A stretch of DNA of 64,000 nt, from the NCBI GenBank assembly GCA_934675575.1, contig CAKUQQ010000007.1, positions 62,001 through 126,000 on the forward strand, given 5' to 3'. Positions 25,945 through 34,640 of this stretch are shown here, in pieces. Below the pieces are notes generated by a model. It searched no databases and was not told the DNA's origin. It was given only the letters and a program-made list of their open reading frames with translations. Each line of letters opens with the position of its first letter. Positions within the stretch are counted from its first letter, which is position 1. Position numbers and translations under genes: made by a program. The DNA is from an uncultured Muribaculaceae bacterium (GTDB lineage: Bacteria; Bacteroidota; Bacteroidia; Bacteroidales; Muribaculaceae).

Positions 25945-26717
25945 AAAATGTGATAAAAATATTGCTTCTGCTTTGTGTTTCCTTGGCTCCGGTGGCTGGT
26001 CATTGTGGCGAGTCGGCCGGAAAGCCGCAGGAAATAAAAACTGTGAAAAAGGAAAGAATTCACATACGCAAAGGCAACAAGCTATATGCCTCAAAACGTT
26101 TTGTTGATGCCGAGGTGGAATATCGCAAGGCACTGCAGGAAAATCCGCAGTCGCAGATAGCCACATTCAATCTGGCCACGTCGCTGCTGAAGCAAAGCAA
26201 TGGCTCCGGGCAGAGCAAGGACAAGAACGACCCGTTGAACCAGGCTGAAACCCTGCTCGGCAATGTGGTGAAGACCACGGCAAATGCCGAACTGCAGTGG
26301 AAGGCATATTACGACCTTGGCAATATAGCTTATCGCCGCCAGCAATATGACAAGGCGATAGAGTGCTATAAAAACGCACTTCGCAAAAATCCGAATGACG
26401 ACGAGGCTCGCGACAACCTGCGCCTTGCCCAGTTGAAGAAAAAAGACGGAGGCCAAAACAACCAAAACAAAAATCAAAATAAGGACAAGGACAACAAGGA
26501 CAAACAGAAACAGCAGCAAAATCAGAACCAAAACCAGAATAAAAATCAAAACCAAAACAAGCAGCAACAACCGCAGCCTGTGAACATGAGTCAGCAGAAC
26601 ATAGAACAAATTCTGAAGACTATGCAGGACAAGGAGGAATCGACCCAGCGAAAGGTCAACGCCTCGAAAGCGCAGCGAGAGCAGAGCGAGCGGCGCAGAA
26701 CACAGAACGAATGGTGA
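25941..26717 (+). CDS. batC: BatC, periplasmic TPR protein
   Basis: A 258-residue protein with a signal peptide (to about 25), TPR motifs (about 35-70 YASKRFVDAEVEYRKALQ and 130-165 AYRRQQYDKAIECYKNAL), then a striking Asn/Gln/Lys-only linker (about 170-213) and a charged C-terminal helix. TPRs mediate protein contacts, likely with BatA or BatB. The linker is encoded by a near-repetitive run of AAC/AAA/CAG codons, so its length may vary between strains by slippage. The end lies 27 bp before the preferred batD ATG. Confidence 0.88.
   Translation: MKNVIKILLLLCVSLAPVAGHCGESAGKPQEIKTVKKERIHIRKGNKLYASKRFVDAEVEYRKALQENPQSQIATFNLATSLLKQSNGSGQSKDKNDPLNQAETLLGNVVKTTANAELQWKAYYDLGNIAYRRQQYDKAIECYKNALRKNPNDDEARDNLRLAQLKKKDGGQNNQNKNQNKDKDNKDKQKQQQNQNQNQNKNQNQNKQQQPQPVNMSQQNIEQILKTMQDKEESTQRKVNASKAQREQSERRRTQNEW
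26446..26580 (+). repeat. Low-complexity Asn/Gln/Lys codon run in batC
   Basis: Repeated units such as CAAAAC and AACCAAAAC encode almost only Asn, Gln, Lys and Asp. This is the clearest slippage-prone tract in the window. Confidence 0.7.
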
Positions 26718-26744
26718 TGTGTGATGACTTGTGTGTGTTATATT

Positions 26745-28568
26745 ATGAAAAGATTTAGCAAAATATTGTTGATATTGACGGCTGCCCTGACACCTCTGGT
26801 GACATGGGCGGCGGTTTCGTTTACCGTGCAGGCACCACGACAGGTGTCGCAAGGCAATAAATTCAATGTGACCTATGTGCTCAACAATGCCGAGGGCTCT
26901 GGATTCTCAGCTCCAGACATTTCGGGTGCCACTAAGCTCTACGGCCCGGCGTTGTCAACGTCTTACAGCTCGATGACGGTGAACGGACGCAGCTCAAGTT
27001 CGTCGTCGCAAGAGTACACCATGATTTACAAGGCCAATAAAGTGGGTAAGTATAAGATTGGCGGAGCGTCGATTATGGTTAACGGCAAGCGCATGACCAC
27101 AAGCTCATTCACAATAGAAATTGTGCCATCGGGGCAGCACGTGGGCGGCAATGCGCAGTCGTCGGCATCGTCTGGCTCCAACGGTGTGCAATATAGCGAC
27201 CCCATGACACAGACGGCTGGTAAGGCTGTGAAAGCCAACGACCTGTTTGTGAGGATAGAAATGTCGAAGAAGCGCATTTTTGAGCAAGAAGCTGTGGTTT
27301 GCACCATAAAACTCTACACAAAATATCAGATTTCGCAATTTTTCCCCACGCTGCAACCATCGTTCAACGGTTTCTTGATAGAGGAGTTGCCTTTGTCGCC
27401 AAACCTCAACAAGATAGAGCGTGTGAACGGCGAGAACTACATGGTGGCTGAACTGAAAAAGTGCATACTGTTTCCGCAGCAGTCGGGCAAGCTGACCATA
27501 ACGTCGGGTAACTACGACCTGTCGGTGGTGCAATATGACACCTATCGCAGCGTGTTTGGCACGCTGTCGCAGCCAGTGGAGCGCAAATTGCAGGTGAAAT
27601 CAAACTCGGCAACCGTGTATATAGAGCCGCTGCCAGAGCCGAAGCCGGCAAACTTCAGCGGAGCTGTGGGCAACTTCACTGTAGATGCCACGGTGAAGCC
27701 AGCCGACCTGAAGACATACGCCGCAGCCACATATAGCTACATAATCAAGGGTACTGGAAACTTGAAATACATCAAGGCTCCAAACGTGAAATTCCCAAAG
27801 CAGTTTGATGTGTATGACCCACAAAACAAGGTGGCTGCCGCGCCAAACGGCTCAAATGTGAGCGGAACGTTGGCAATCAATTATATGTTCATTCCACAGT
27901 TTGTCGGTGATTTTGAGATACCGGCCAACGATTTTGTGTATTTCAATCCGGAAACAGGAAAATATGTGACTCTAAAAACCAGGGGCTTTAGTCTGCATGT
28001 GGCAAAGGGCAAGGGCACGCCATCGAGTCACTACAAGATACAAAACCTTGACATACGCCGCAACGCCACCGACGAGGCGGAGCTTAGCAAGACCACGTCG
28101 TTTGTGATAAGCAGCGTGTGTTATTGGTTTGGCTATGTGCTGCCGGTTGTGGCGCTGGCTGTGATATTGCTCATATATCGCAAGCAGCTCAAGGAGCGTG
28201 CCGACTCAAGGCTCATGCGACGCAAGCGTGCAAGCAAACTCGCAAGGAAACGCCTGAAACGCGCCAAAGCACTGCTTGCCGCCAACGACAGCAATGGTTT
28301 CTATGCCGAGTTGTCTGATGCCATGTGGGGCTATTTGAGCGACAAACTCAACATACCTGGTTCGGAGTTGAGCAAGGACAACATAAGCGCAGAACTTGAC
28401 AAGTTTGGCGTTGACCAAGAGTTGAGAGACGCCACTATGGATTTGCTGAACAAATGCGAATTTGCCCAGTATGCACCAGAACTGGCCAAGACCGACATGA
28501 ACACGGTGCTCAGCGAAGCTGCCGCACTGATGGATAAACTTGAAACCGTAAAGAGAATAGGAAAATGA
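26745..28568 (+). CDS. batD: BatD, membrane-anchored protein
   Basis: A 607-residue BatD (oxygen-tolerance family) protein: signal peptide (to about 25, ending TWAA), several beta-sandwich modules in the periplasm (SFTVQAPRQVSQGNKFNVTY repeat-like segments), a Ser-rich patch near 75-95, a transmembrane helix near 465-485 (WFGYVLPVVALAVILLIY) and a basic, helical cytoplasmic tail (ARKRLKRAKALLAANDSNGF). In-frame GTG 26721 and ATG 26724 exist but the ATG at 26745 starts the signal peptide. Overlaps batE by four bases. Confidence 0.9.
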   Translation: MKRFSKILLILTAALTPLVTWAAVSFTVQAPRQVSQGNKFNVTYVLNNAEGSGFSAPDISGATKLYGPALSTSYSSMTVNGRSSSSSSQEYTMIYKANKVGKYKIGGASIMVNGKRMTTSSFTIEIVPSGQHVGGNAQSSASSGSNGVQYSDPMTQTAGKAVKANDLFVRIEMSKKRIFEQEAVVCTIKLYTKYQISQFFPTLQPSFNGFLIEELPLSPNLNKIERVNGENYMVAELKKCILFPQQSGKLTITSGNYDLSVVQYDTYRSVFGTLSQPVERKLQVKSNSATVYIEPLPEPKPANFSGAVGNFTVDATVKPADLKTYAAATYSYIIKGTGNLKYIKAPNVKFPKQFDVYDPQNKVAAAPNGSNVSGTLAINYMFIPQFVGDFEIPANDFVYFNPETGKYVTLKTRGFSLHVAKGKGTPSSHYKIQNLDIRRNATDEAELSKTTSFVISSVCYWFGYVLPVVALAVILLIYRKQLKERADSRLMRRKRASKLARKRLKRAKALLAANDSNGFYAELSDAMWGYLSDKLNIPGSELSKDNISAELDKFGVDQELRDATMDLLNKCEFAQYAPELAKTDMNTVLSEAAALMDKLETVKRIGK

Positions 28569-29353
28569 TTAGAAAGATATTGACTCTGGCTGCAGTGATG
28601 CTTATGGTGTGGCAAATGGCATTTGCTGCTGGAAACGCTGACTTCTCGGCAGCCAACAAGGCATATAGCAGCGAACTATATAACAAGGCGTTGCAGACAT
28701 ATCTCGACATAGCTAAAAAAGACGGTGTGTCGTCGGAGCTATACTACAACATAGGCAACACATATTACAGGCTCAACGACAGGGCAAACGCGGTGCTCTA
28801 TTATGAGCGCGCCCTGCTGCTTAATCCGTCAAACGGCGATGCACGATATAACCTCGACTTCGTGCGCACCAAGGCTCAAATAAACCAAGACTCCGGCAGC
28901 TCTTTTTTCAGCAACTGGATAGATGGCCAAGTGTGCAGCCACAGTAGCGACATGTGGGCTGTGACAGCTCTCGTTGCGTTTCTGCTGCTGCTGGGCTGTG
29001 TGCTGCTCTATGTGCTTGTGAGTGGAGTGGCAGTGCGCAAGGTGGGCTTCTTTGGCGGAGGCCTGATGCTTGTGGTGTGTGTGCTTAGCTTGATATGCTC
29101 TCTGCATGTTAAAAATCGCGCTGAGAACCATAACTATGCAATAGTGATGAATGACAGCGCAGTGTTCAGCACAGCTCCGCGTCAACCCAAGGACAAAACG
29201 GAAGTGCCTGTGAAAATGGGTGCCGGATACAAGGTGGAACTGAAAGACTCGATTGTGAGCAAAGACGGTCACCAAAATGTGAAATGGTATGACATAGAGA
29301 CGTCTGACCAACAGCGGGCGTGGGTTAAATCGACCGATGTTGAGGTGATTTGA
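28565..29353 (+). CDS. batE: BatE, TPR and SH3-like protein
   Basis: A 262-residue protein: signal peptide (to about 22), TPR motifs (about 25-95, FSAANKAYSSELYNKALQTY and YYNIGNTYYRLNDRANAVLYYERAL), two transmembrane helices (about 135-160 and 165-185), and a C-terminal SH3-like domain (about 195-262) ending WYDIETSDQQRAWVKSTDVEVI. Last of the bat genes; the next gene starts 48 bp on and is a different family, though still same-strand. Confidence 0.88.
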   Translation: MIRKILTLAAVMLMVWQMAFAAGNADFSAANKAYSSELYNKALQTYLDIAKKDGVSSELYYNIGNTYYRLNDRANAVLYYERALLLNPSNGDARYNLDFVRTKAQINQDSGSSFFSNWIDGQVCSHSSDMWAVTALVAFLLLLGCVLLYVLVSGVAVRKVGFFGGGLMLVVCVLSLICSLHVKNRAENHNYAIVMNDSAVFSTAPRQPKDKTEVPVKMGAGYKVELKDSIVSKDGHQNVKWYDIETSDQQRAWVKSTDVEVI

Positions 29354-29401
29354 CGCAAGAAAATATACACAAAACACTTAATTGACACATTGACGACACA
29401 G

Positions 29402-30067
29402 ATGGAGACATTACGCGAGTTTGACGTGGCTTTGTTTTCGGCATTGAACGGTTGCCATAACGCATATTTCGACAACTTCATGTGGCTTGTGGCTGGCAAG
29501 TTTGCGTGGCTGCTGATGATAGTGGCACTGCTGCTGACGCTTCGCAACAAAGGTTGGCGCACAACACTGCTCACTGTGATAGCTGTGGCGGTGGTGATAA
29601 CTATTGCCGACCAAGTGTCGTCGGGCATAATAAAACCTATAGTGGAGCGTCTGCGCCCGTCGCACAACCCCGATTTGGCAGCCACGATACATGTGGTCAA
29701 CGGTTATCATGGCGGACTTTACGGCTTTGTATCAAGCCATGCGGCCAACTCATTTGGCGTTGCCACACTGATTGCGCTGCTGTTTAGAAACAGGCTTGTG
29801 GCGTGTGCCATGCTGGGCTGGGCAGTGCTGGTGTCATATAGCAGGATATACCTGGGAGTGCATTATCCGGGCGACATAGTGTGCGGAGCCGTAATAGGTG
29901 TGGCTGCCGGTGCGCTTGTGGCTTGGCTTTGGCGCAAATATGGACACGACACAGGCAAGTGGGCTGTAGTGAAATTTACACTCCAAGACGCAAGAATGCT
30001 TTCGGCGGCTGTACTGGCTAATGTGTTGATACTGGTAGCAGTAGCATTTACCGGTGCTTTTGCTTGA
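29402..30067 (+). CDS. PAP2-family membrane phosphatase
   Basis: A 221-residue type 2 phosphatidic-acid phosphatase, probably acting on undecaprenyl pyrophosphate or a lipid phosphate at the outer face of the inner membrane. The three family motifs are complete: KPIVERLRPSHNP (KxxxxxxRP), SSHAANSF (PSGH-like, with Ser replacing Pro-Gly order), and SRIYLGVHYPGD (SRxxxxxHxxxD). Five to six membrane helices. A TTG at 29390 is also in frame; the ATG at 29402 is preferred. No C-terminal domain. Substrate cannot be told from the sequence. Confidence 0.9.
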   Translation: METLREFDVALFSALNGCHNAYFDNFMWLVAGKFAWLLMIVALLLTLRNKGWRTTLLTVIAVAVVITIADQVSSGIIKPIVERLRPSHNPDLAATIHVVNGYHGGLYGFVSSHAANSFGVATLIALLFRNRLVACAMLGWAVLVSYSRIYLGVHYPGDIVCGAVIGVAAGALVAWLWRKYGHDTGKWAVVKFTLQDARMLSAAVLANVLILVAVAFTGAFA

Positions 30068-30173
30068 AAAAATAGTTAAGAAATAGTCTTGAAATATTTT
30101 TTTTATTGAAACATTCGTATTAAATTTATGGCAAATAACAAATTTATTGTTTGACATAAAAACAGTTATTATC

Positions 30174-30431
30174 ATGCCAAAGACTATTTCATTTAACGAA
30201 CTCCGCAGGATTAAGGACAGCCTGCCCTCAGGTTCAACCCACGTTATTGCAGACAAATTGAATGTAACCGTTCAAACAGTGAGGAATTATTTTGGAGGCT
30301 CTAATTATGATGTGGGCAACAACATGGGAGTGCATATCGAACCAGGTCCTGACGGCGGAATTGTGATTCTTGATGATACGAAAATCTTAGATATGGCCCT
30401 TGAAATCTTAGCAAACAAGGCCGAAAAATAA
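30174..30431 (+). CDS. Small HTH-like DNA-binding protein
   Basis: An 85-residue protein whose N-terminal half, FNELRRIKDSLPSGSTHVIADKLNVTVQTVRNYF (split about residues 6-40), reads as a helix-turn-helix in which ADKLNVT is the turn region and VQTVRNYF the recognition helix. The C-terminal half (GPDGGIVILDDTKILDMALEIL) may form the dimer unit. Similar short proteins are common in Bacteroidota and are called DNA-binding; target unknown. The ATG at 30174 is preferred to a TTG upstream. It ends in a T-tailed hairpin. Confidence 0.8.
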   Translation: MPKTISFNELRRIKDSLPSGSTHVIADKLNVTVQTVRNYFGGSNYDVGNNMGVHIEPGPDGGIVILDDTKILDMALEILANKAEK

Positions 30432-30457
30432 GATAGCGTATAAAAGAAATTTGAGAG

Positions 30458-30498
30458 TTTGGAGACTTTTGTGAAAAGCAAGGTCTCCAAATTTTTTT
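30458..30498 (+). terminator. Intrinsic terminator after the HTH gene
   Basis: TTTGGAGAC (30458-30466) pairs with GTCTCCAAA (30483-30491), then seven T. Ends the plus-strand run ahead of the convergent minus-strand operon. Confidence 0.8.
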
Positions 30499-30513
30499 GT
30501 GCCCAGCGATGTG

Positions 30514-30798
30514 TTAGAGGAGGGTGGGGAGTGGGGTGAAGGCGAGCATGGCTGCCCAGCAGATGGCGAGGCAGAGGAACACTACCGACAGCATGCTGAG
30601 CTGGCGACGCAGGAAATGCCTCTCTGGGCGTTGAAAAGTGCATTGCATGTATGTGAATGCAGCCATGAACAGGAAGAAGTCGTCAGCATAGCCTAAAATG
30701 CCAAGGTCGTCGAAATCATAGGGCATGATGATGTAGGCTATGGCCAGAATTAACAACACAACGGCTATGATGCGCTGGATAAGTATTTTTTGTTTCAT
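30514..30798 (-). CDS. Small YkvA/DUF1232-like membrane protein
   Basis: A 94-residue protein with two hydrophobic helices (about 10-28 and 70-90) and between them IMPYDFDDLGILGYADDFFLF, which resembles the DUF1232 motif (a P-x-D then G-Y-x-D-D). The ATG at 30798 is clear; an upstream open stretch reads as a shadow of folK. Third gene of a tex-folK operon (11 bp gap). Function unknown. Confidence 0.72.
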   Translation of the reverse strand: MKQKILIQRIIAVVLLILAIAYIIMPYDFDDLGILGYADDFFLFMAAFTYMQCTFQRPERHFLRRQLSMLSVVFLCLAICWAAMLAFTPLPTLL

Positions 30799-30809
30799 TG
30801 TTGTGAGAA

Positions 30810-31202
30810 TTATTCTTTTGTTTGGTTTGACTGTTTGGCTCCACCGGTGAGCTGTGTCCAGCCGATTTTGAAGAATTGCTGGCTGAAGTCCCACTCGCGG
30901 AGCACCGTGCCGTTGAAGACCACAATGTCGATGTCGATGGGGGTGACATGCTCTTGGCGAGCTTTGTCGTCGCGGCCATGCGACAGCTCGTAGGCTTTGA
31001 ATAACTGGTCGAGCTGGGCTGCGGTGTGGGGGCATGTGCCGACTGCCACGGCATTGTGGTAGGTTGTGGTGCGGCTCTGTGTGTTGTATGTGCTTGATAT
31101 GCGAAATTGGCATAACAATGTGCTGAGCCACGTGGCGGCGTGGTTTATGGCATCGTCGCCGCACGGCACATTGCTGCTTATGCTCAATGCCACATTATTC
31201 AT
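30810..31202 (-). CDS. folK: HPPK-like protein (FolK family), short and divergent
   Basis: HPPK transfers pyrophosphate from ATP to 6-hydroxymethyl-dihydropterin in folate synthesis. The 130-residue product follows HPPK end to end in part: ALSISSNVPCGDDAINHA at the start, FRISSTYNTQS, YHNAVAVGTC, LFKAYELSHGR and PIDIDIVVFNG with the two metal-binding Asp residues. It is about 30 residues shorter than E. coli HPPK, and the conserved W-G-P-R ahead of the Asp pair is replaced by H-V-T-P, so the Arg used in catalysis appears missing. Either a divergent working enzyme or a degenerate paralogue. Overlaps tex by eight bases. Confidence 0.7.
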   Translation of the reverse strand: MNNVALSISSNVPCGDDAINHAATWLSTLLCQFRISSTYNTQSRTTTYHNAVAVGTCPHTAAQLDQLFKAYELSHGRDDKARQEHVTPIDIDIVVFNGTVLREWDFSQQFFKIGWTQLTGGAKQSNQTKE

Positions 31203-33327
31203 TTTTGATGCCTTTCATTGATAGCGATATGCGCTTGCGGTCGAGGTCCACTTGCTTAACGCGCACTTTAATGTGCTGGCTGATGTGAACAACTGCAGAG
31301 GGGTTGGCGACACGGTGGTCGGCCATTTCGGAAACATGCACCAGTCCGTTGGTGTGTATGCCTATGTCAACGAAAGCGCCGAATTGCGTGATGTTGGTGA
31401 CCACGCCGTTAAGCTCCATACCCACTTTGAGGTCGGTAATGTCGTGCACACTGTCGTCAAACTCAATGACTTCGGCCGTGGAGCGAGGGTCGCGTCCCGG
31501 TTTGTCGAGCTCGTTCATGATGTCGCGCAAGGTGGGCTCTCCAACTTCGCTGGAGATGTATTTCTTTATGTCGATTTTTTGTTGCTGCTCTTTGTCGGCA
31601 ATCAGCTGTGCCACGGTGCAGCCGCAGTCGGCAGCCATTTGTGTGACGAGGCGATAGCGTTCGGGGTGCACGGCCGAGTTGTCGAGCGGGTTGCTGCTGT
31701 CGGGCACTCGCAAGAATCCGGCGGACTGGGTGAACGTCTTTTTACCCATTTTGGGCACGTTGAGAATTTCGTCACGAGACTTGAACGGCCCGTTTTGGGC
31801 ACGGTAGTCAACAATGTTTTTTGCCAGTTGTGGCCCAAGGCCGGAAACGTAGGTCAAAAGTTCTTTGGAGGCAGTGTTGATGTTAACGCCCACGCGGTTA
31901 ACACAGCTTTCAACCGTGAAACTGAGCGACTTTTTAAGTTTGGTCTGGTCAACATCGTGCTGATATTGCCCCACGCCTATGGATTTGGGGTCAATTTTGA
32001 CAAGCTCGGCAAGAGGGTCGAGCAGGCGGCGTCCTATCGACACGGCACCACGCACGGTGACGTCTTGGTCGGGGAACTCGTCGCGTGCAATCTTGGAAGC
32101 GGAATAGATGGAAGCTCCGTTTTCGCTCACCACATAGATGTCGAGACCAAGGTGCTGGCGTTTCAGAAACTTCTCTGTTTCGCGGCTTGCAGTGCCGTTG
32201 CCTATGGCAATGGCATCTATTTTGTGGGTCTTGACGAGGGTTGCGACCTTGTCGGCAGCACCATCGATGTCGTAGTGTGGTGCAGTGGGATATATCACAT
32301 CATGGCAAAGCAGGTTGCCTTGCTCATTGAGGCAAACAACCTTGCAGCCGGTGCGGAAGCCGGGGTCGATGGCAAGAATACGCTTGTGGCCAAGTGGCGG
32401 AGCAAACAAAAGCTGTCGGGCATTTTGGGCGAACATGGAGATGGCCTCGTCGTCGGCCTTGGTTTTTGCCGTGGCGGCAAATTCGGTTTCGATAGACGGC
32501 TTTATGAGACGCTTGTAGCTGTCGTCAACGGCCTCCATGACCAGTTGTGATGCTTGCGACTTGCCTTTGACCACTATGCGCGCTATGTTGTCGATGGCAC
32601 GCTCACCGTTGATATTGATAGCCACTTTCAGAAATCCCTCTTTCTCTCCACGCCTTATGGCGAGCAACTGGTGTGAGGAAACACGGCTAAGTGGCTGTGA
32701 ATACTCGTAGTAGTTTTCGTAGTTGCGGCCCTCGATTTCCTTGCCCTTGACGTAGCGTGACGAAAGAACGGCCTCGTGGCGGAAAGAGCGGCGCACGGAA
32801 TTGCGCACGGCGGTGTTTTCTGAAATCCACTCTGCAATTATGTCTTTTGCTCCGGCAATGGCATCGTCGGCAGTTTTGACAGTATCGCCATTGGCAAAAC
32901 GCTTGGCTCGCGAAGCGATGTCGTCGCCATGCTGCGCCATGATAATCTTGGCAAGCGGCTCAAGACCATTGTCGCGTGCGGTTTGTGCCCTTGTGTGCCT
33001 TTTGGGTTTGTAGGGCAGATATATGTCCTCAAGTTCGGTTGAATTCCAGCAGTTCATGATTTTTGCTGACAGCTCGTCGGTGAGCTTGCCTTGCTCCATA
33101 ATGGTGTTTAGGATTGTGGAGCGGCGTTTTTGTAGCTCGTTGTAGTAGTTTAGGCGAGCTTCGATGGATTGTATGTCAACTTCGTTGAGTCCGCCGGTGG
33201 CTTCCTTGCGGTAGCGGCTGATGAACGGAATTGTGGCTCCGTCGCTCAGCAAGCTGGCTGTGTTGTGGACTTTATCAACTGGAATATTTAGCTCTTGTGA
33301 GATGAGCAATGTTAACTTGTCAGGCAT
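31195..33327 (-). CDS. tex: Tex-family RNA-binding transcription accessory protein
   Basis: A 710-residue Tex protein in the usual order: N-terminal helical region with PFISRYRKEATGGLNE, YqgF-like RNase H fold (ILAIDPGFRTGCKV near residue 325), tandem helix-hairpin-helix (VNINTASKELLTYVSGLG and LNVPKMGKKTF) near 495-560, and a C-terminal S1 domain (VGMELNGVVTNITQFGAFVDIG, HVSEM). Binds nucleic acid and is thought to act in transcription or RNA decay; its precise role is unsettled. First in the minus-strand run with folK and the YkvA-like gene. Confidence 0.95.
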   Translation of the reverse strand: MPDKLTLLISQELNIPVDKVHNTASLLSDGATIPFISRYRKEATGGLNEVDIQSIEARLNYYNELQKRRSTILNTIMEQGKLTDELSAKIMNCWNSTELEDIYLPYKPKRHTRAQTARDNGLEPLAKIIMAQHGDDIASRAKRFANGDTVKTADDAIAGAKDIIAEWISENTAVRNSVRRSFRHEAVLSSRYVKGKEIEGRNYENYYEYSQPLSRVSSHQLLAIRRGEKEGFLKVAININGERAIDNIARIVVKGKSQASQLVMEAVDDSYKRLIKPSIETEFAATAKTKADDEAISMFAQNARQLLFAPPLGHKRILAIDPGFRTGCKVVCLNEQGNLLCHDVIYPTAPHYDIDGAADKVATLVKTHKIDAIAIGNGTASRETEKFLKRQHLGLDIYVVSENGASIYSASKIARDEFPDQDVTVRGAVSIGRRLLDPLAELVKIDPKSIGVGQYQHDVDQTKLKKSLSFTVESCVNRVGVNINTASKELLTYVSGLGPQLAKNIVDYRAQNGPFKSRDEILNVPKMGKKTFTQSAGFLRVPDSSNPLDNSAVHPERYRLVTQMAADCGCTVAQLIADKEQQQKIDIKKYISSEVGEPTLRDIMNELDKPGRDPRSTAEVIEFDDSVHDITDLKVGMELNGVVTNITQFGAFVDIGIHTNGLVHVSEMADHRVANPSAVVHISQHIKVRVKQVDLDRKRISLSMKGIKNE

Positions 33328-33358
33328 ATATATATTACAGAATGGTTGTTTTGTGTGG

Positions 33359-34552
33359 TTATTGTTTCTTTTTCAGTGTGATTAGGGTGATTTCGGGCGT
33401 TGCGCCAATGCGTGCAGGTATGCCCACCTCACCCAAGCCTATGTTGACATAGAGCTTCTGGTAACCATTACCCTCATAAACACCGCCCCATTCCTTATAA
33501 CGCCATGCGGCTGGTGAATAGCGGTGGCCAAAGACCGAAAGCATGACTTGCATGGCATGGGTGTGGCCCGACAGCATGAGGTTAATGTTGGTTTTGCCCA
33601 CTATTTCTTTGCGCCACGCATAAGGATTGTGCTGGAGCAGAATCTTGAATCTTGAGTCGTTGACATAGGGATAGGCTTTGCGCAGATTACCATATTTGGG
33701 GAATGGCGGGTCGCCGTAATTTTCAGTGCCTATGAAGCAAATGCGTGCGGAGTCGCGCTTCACGGTGTGTGTGGCGTTGTTGAGCAGTGTCCAGCCCACG
33801 CTTGCCTGAAACTGGCGCAGCGAGTCGCGGTCGGCCATTTTCTGGGCTTCAGTTGGCCATTGCACATAGTCGTCGTAATCGTGATTGCCAAGCACGGAGA
33901 GAACGCCGTCGCGAGCCTTGATGCGCGACAGCACGCTACGGAACGGAAAAGCCTCGCATGAGCGCATAGACACGAGGTCGCCAGTGAAACACACAATGTC
34001 GGGCTGCAAGGCGTTGACGGCATCGACGCACGATGACACGAATGTGGTGTCGCTGCCAAATGATAACAAGTGCATATCGCTGATATGAACAATGCGATAG
34101 CCGTCGAATTCCTTAGGCAGATTGCTGAAATACAGAGTTTGCCGAGTGACATCGTGAGTGCGCGGAGTGACTAAGGCTCCCCACCACATGATTATGAATG
34201 TGAGCAAGGCTATGCACGATGCGCATGTTTTTACAAACTTTTTGGCTTTTGCCGCTAAAAATGGCAGCGATGATATGGCATTGACAATCAACCATAAATA
34301 TTTGGGAATGTAGAAAGCCAAATAAGTGTAGGTGAGCCATTCCACCCACAGCACACCAGTTGTTTGCGGATTGGAGCTTATTATGACCATGGCTGCCACA
34401 ATTATGGCAAGCAGCACAGCGGCAAGTGCCGTGTGTGCCAATGCTGCCCAACGCGAAGCTCGCATCGGTTTGGTCAAATGTCTGTAAATGCCCCAATCAA
34501 CAGCAAAATTAGCAATCAGGAACAAAAAGAGTGGAATCCAGTGAAACCGCAT
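33359..34552 (-). CDS. Membrane-anchored metallophosphoesterase
   Basis: A 397-residue protein with four N-terminal membrane helices (to about 135) and a calcineurin-like phosphoesterase domain carrying all metal motifs: HISDMHL (DxH), FTGDLVS (GD), LGNHDYDD (GNHD) and LSGHTHAMQ (GHxH), plus QHNPYAW. This layout resembles YkuE/YaeI-type phosphodiesterases, some acting on lipid-linked substrates; the substrate here is unknown. It lies 31 bp upstream of tex on the same strand. Confidence 0.92.
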   Translation of the reverse strand: MRFHWIPLFLFLIANFAVDWGIYRHLTKPMRASRWAALAHTALAAVLLAIIVAAMVIISSNPQTTGVLWVEWLTYTYLAFYIPKYLWLIVNAISSLPFLAAKAKKFVKTCASCIALLTFIIMWWGALVTPRTHDVTRQTLYFSNLPKEFDGYRIVHISDMHLLSFGSDTTFVSSCVDAVNALQPDIVCFTGDLVSMRSCEAFPFRSVLSRIKARDGVLSVLGNHDYDDYVQWPTEAQKMADRDSLRQFQASVGWTLLNNATHTVKRDSARICFIGTENYGDPPFPKYGNLRKAYPYVNDSRFKILLQHNPYAWRKEIVGKTNINLMLSGHTHAMQVMLSVFGHRYSPAAWRYKEWGGVYEGNGYQKLYVNIGLGEVGIPARIGATPEITLITLKKKQ

Positions 34553-34640
34553 TATTTAATAATAATTTCTTTTTCTTTTTTGAGAAAAAATGGAGAGAGC
34601 TTTTTTATTGCTATTCTTTTCAAAGAGTTATGCCCTAATA

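Noticed and set aside
31252-32550. A 432-codon open frame on the plus strand opposite tex
   Set aside because: Antisense shadow of tex; no signal, no motif, no promoter.
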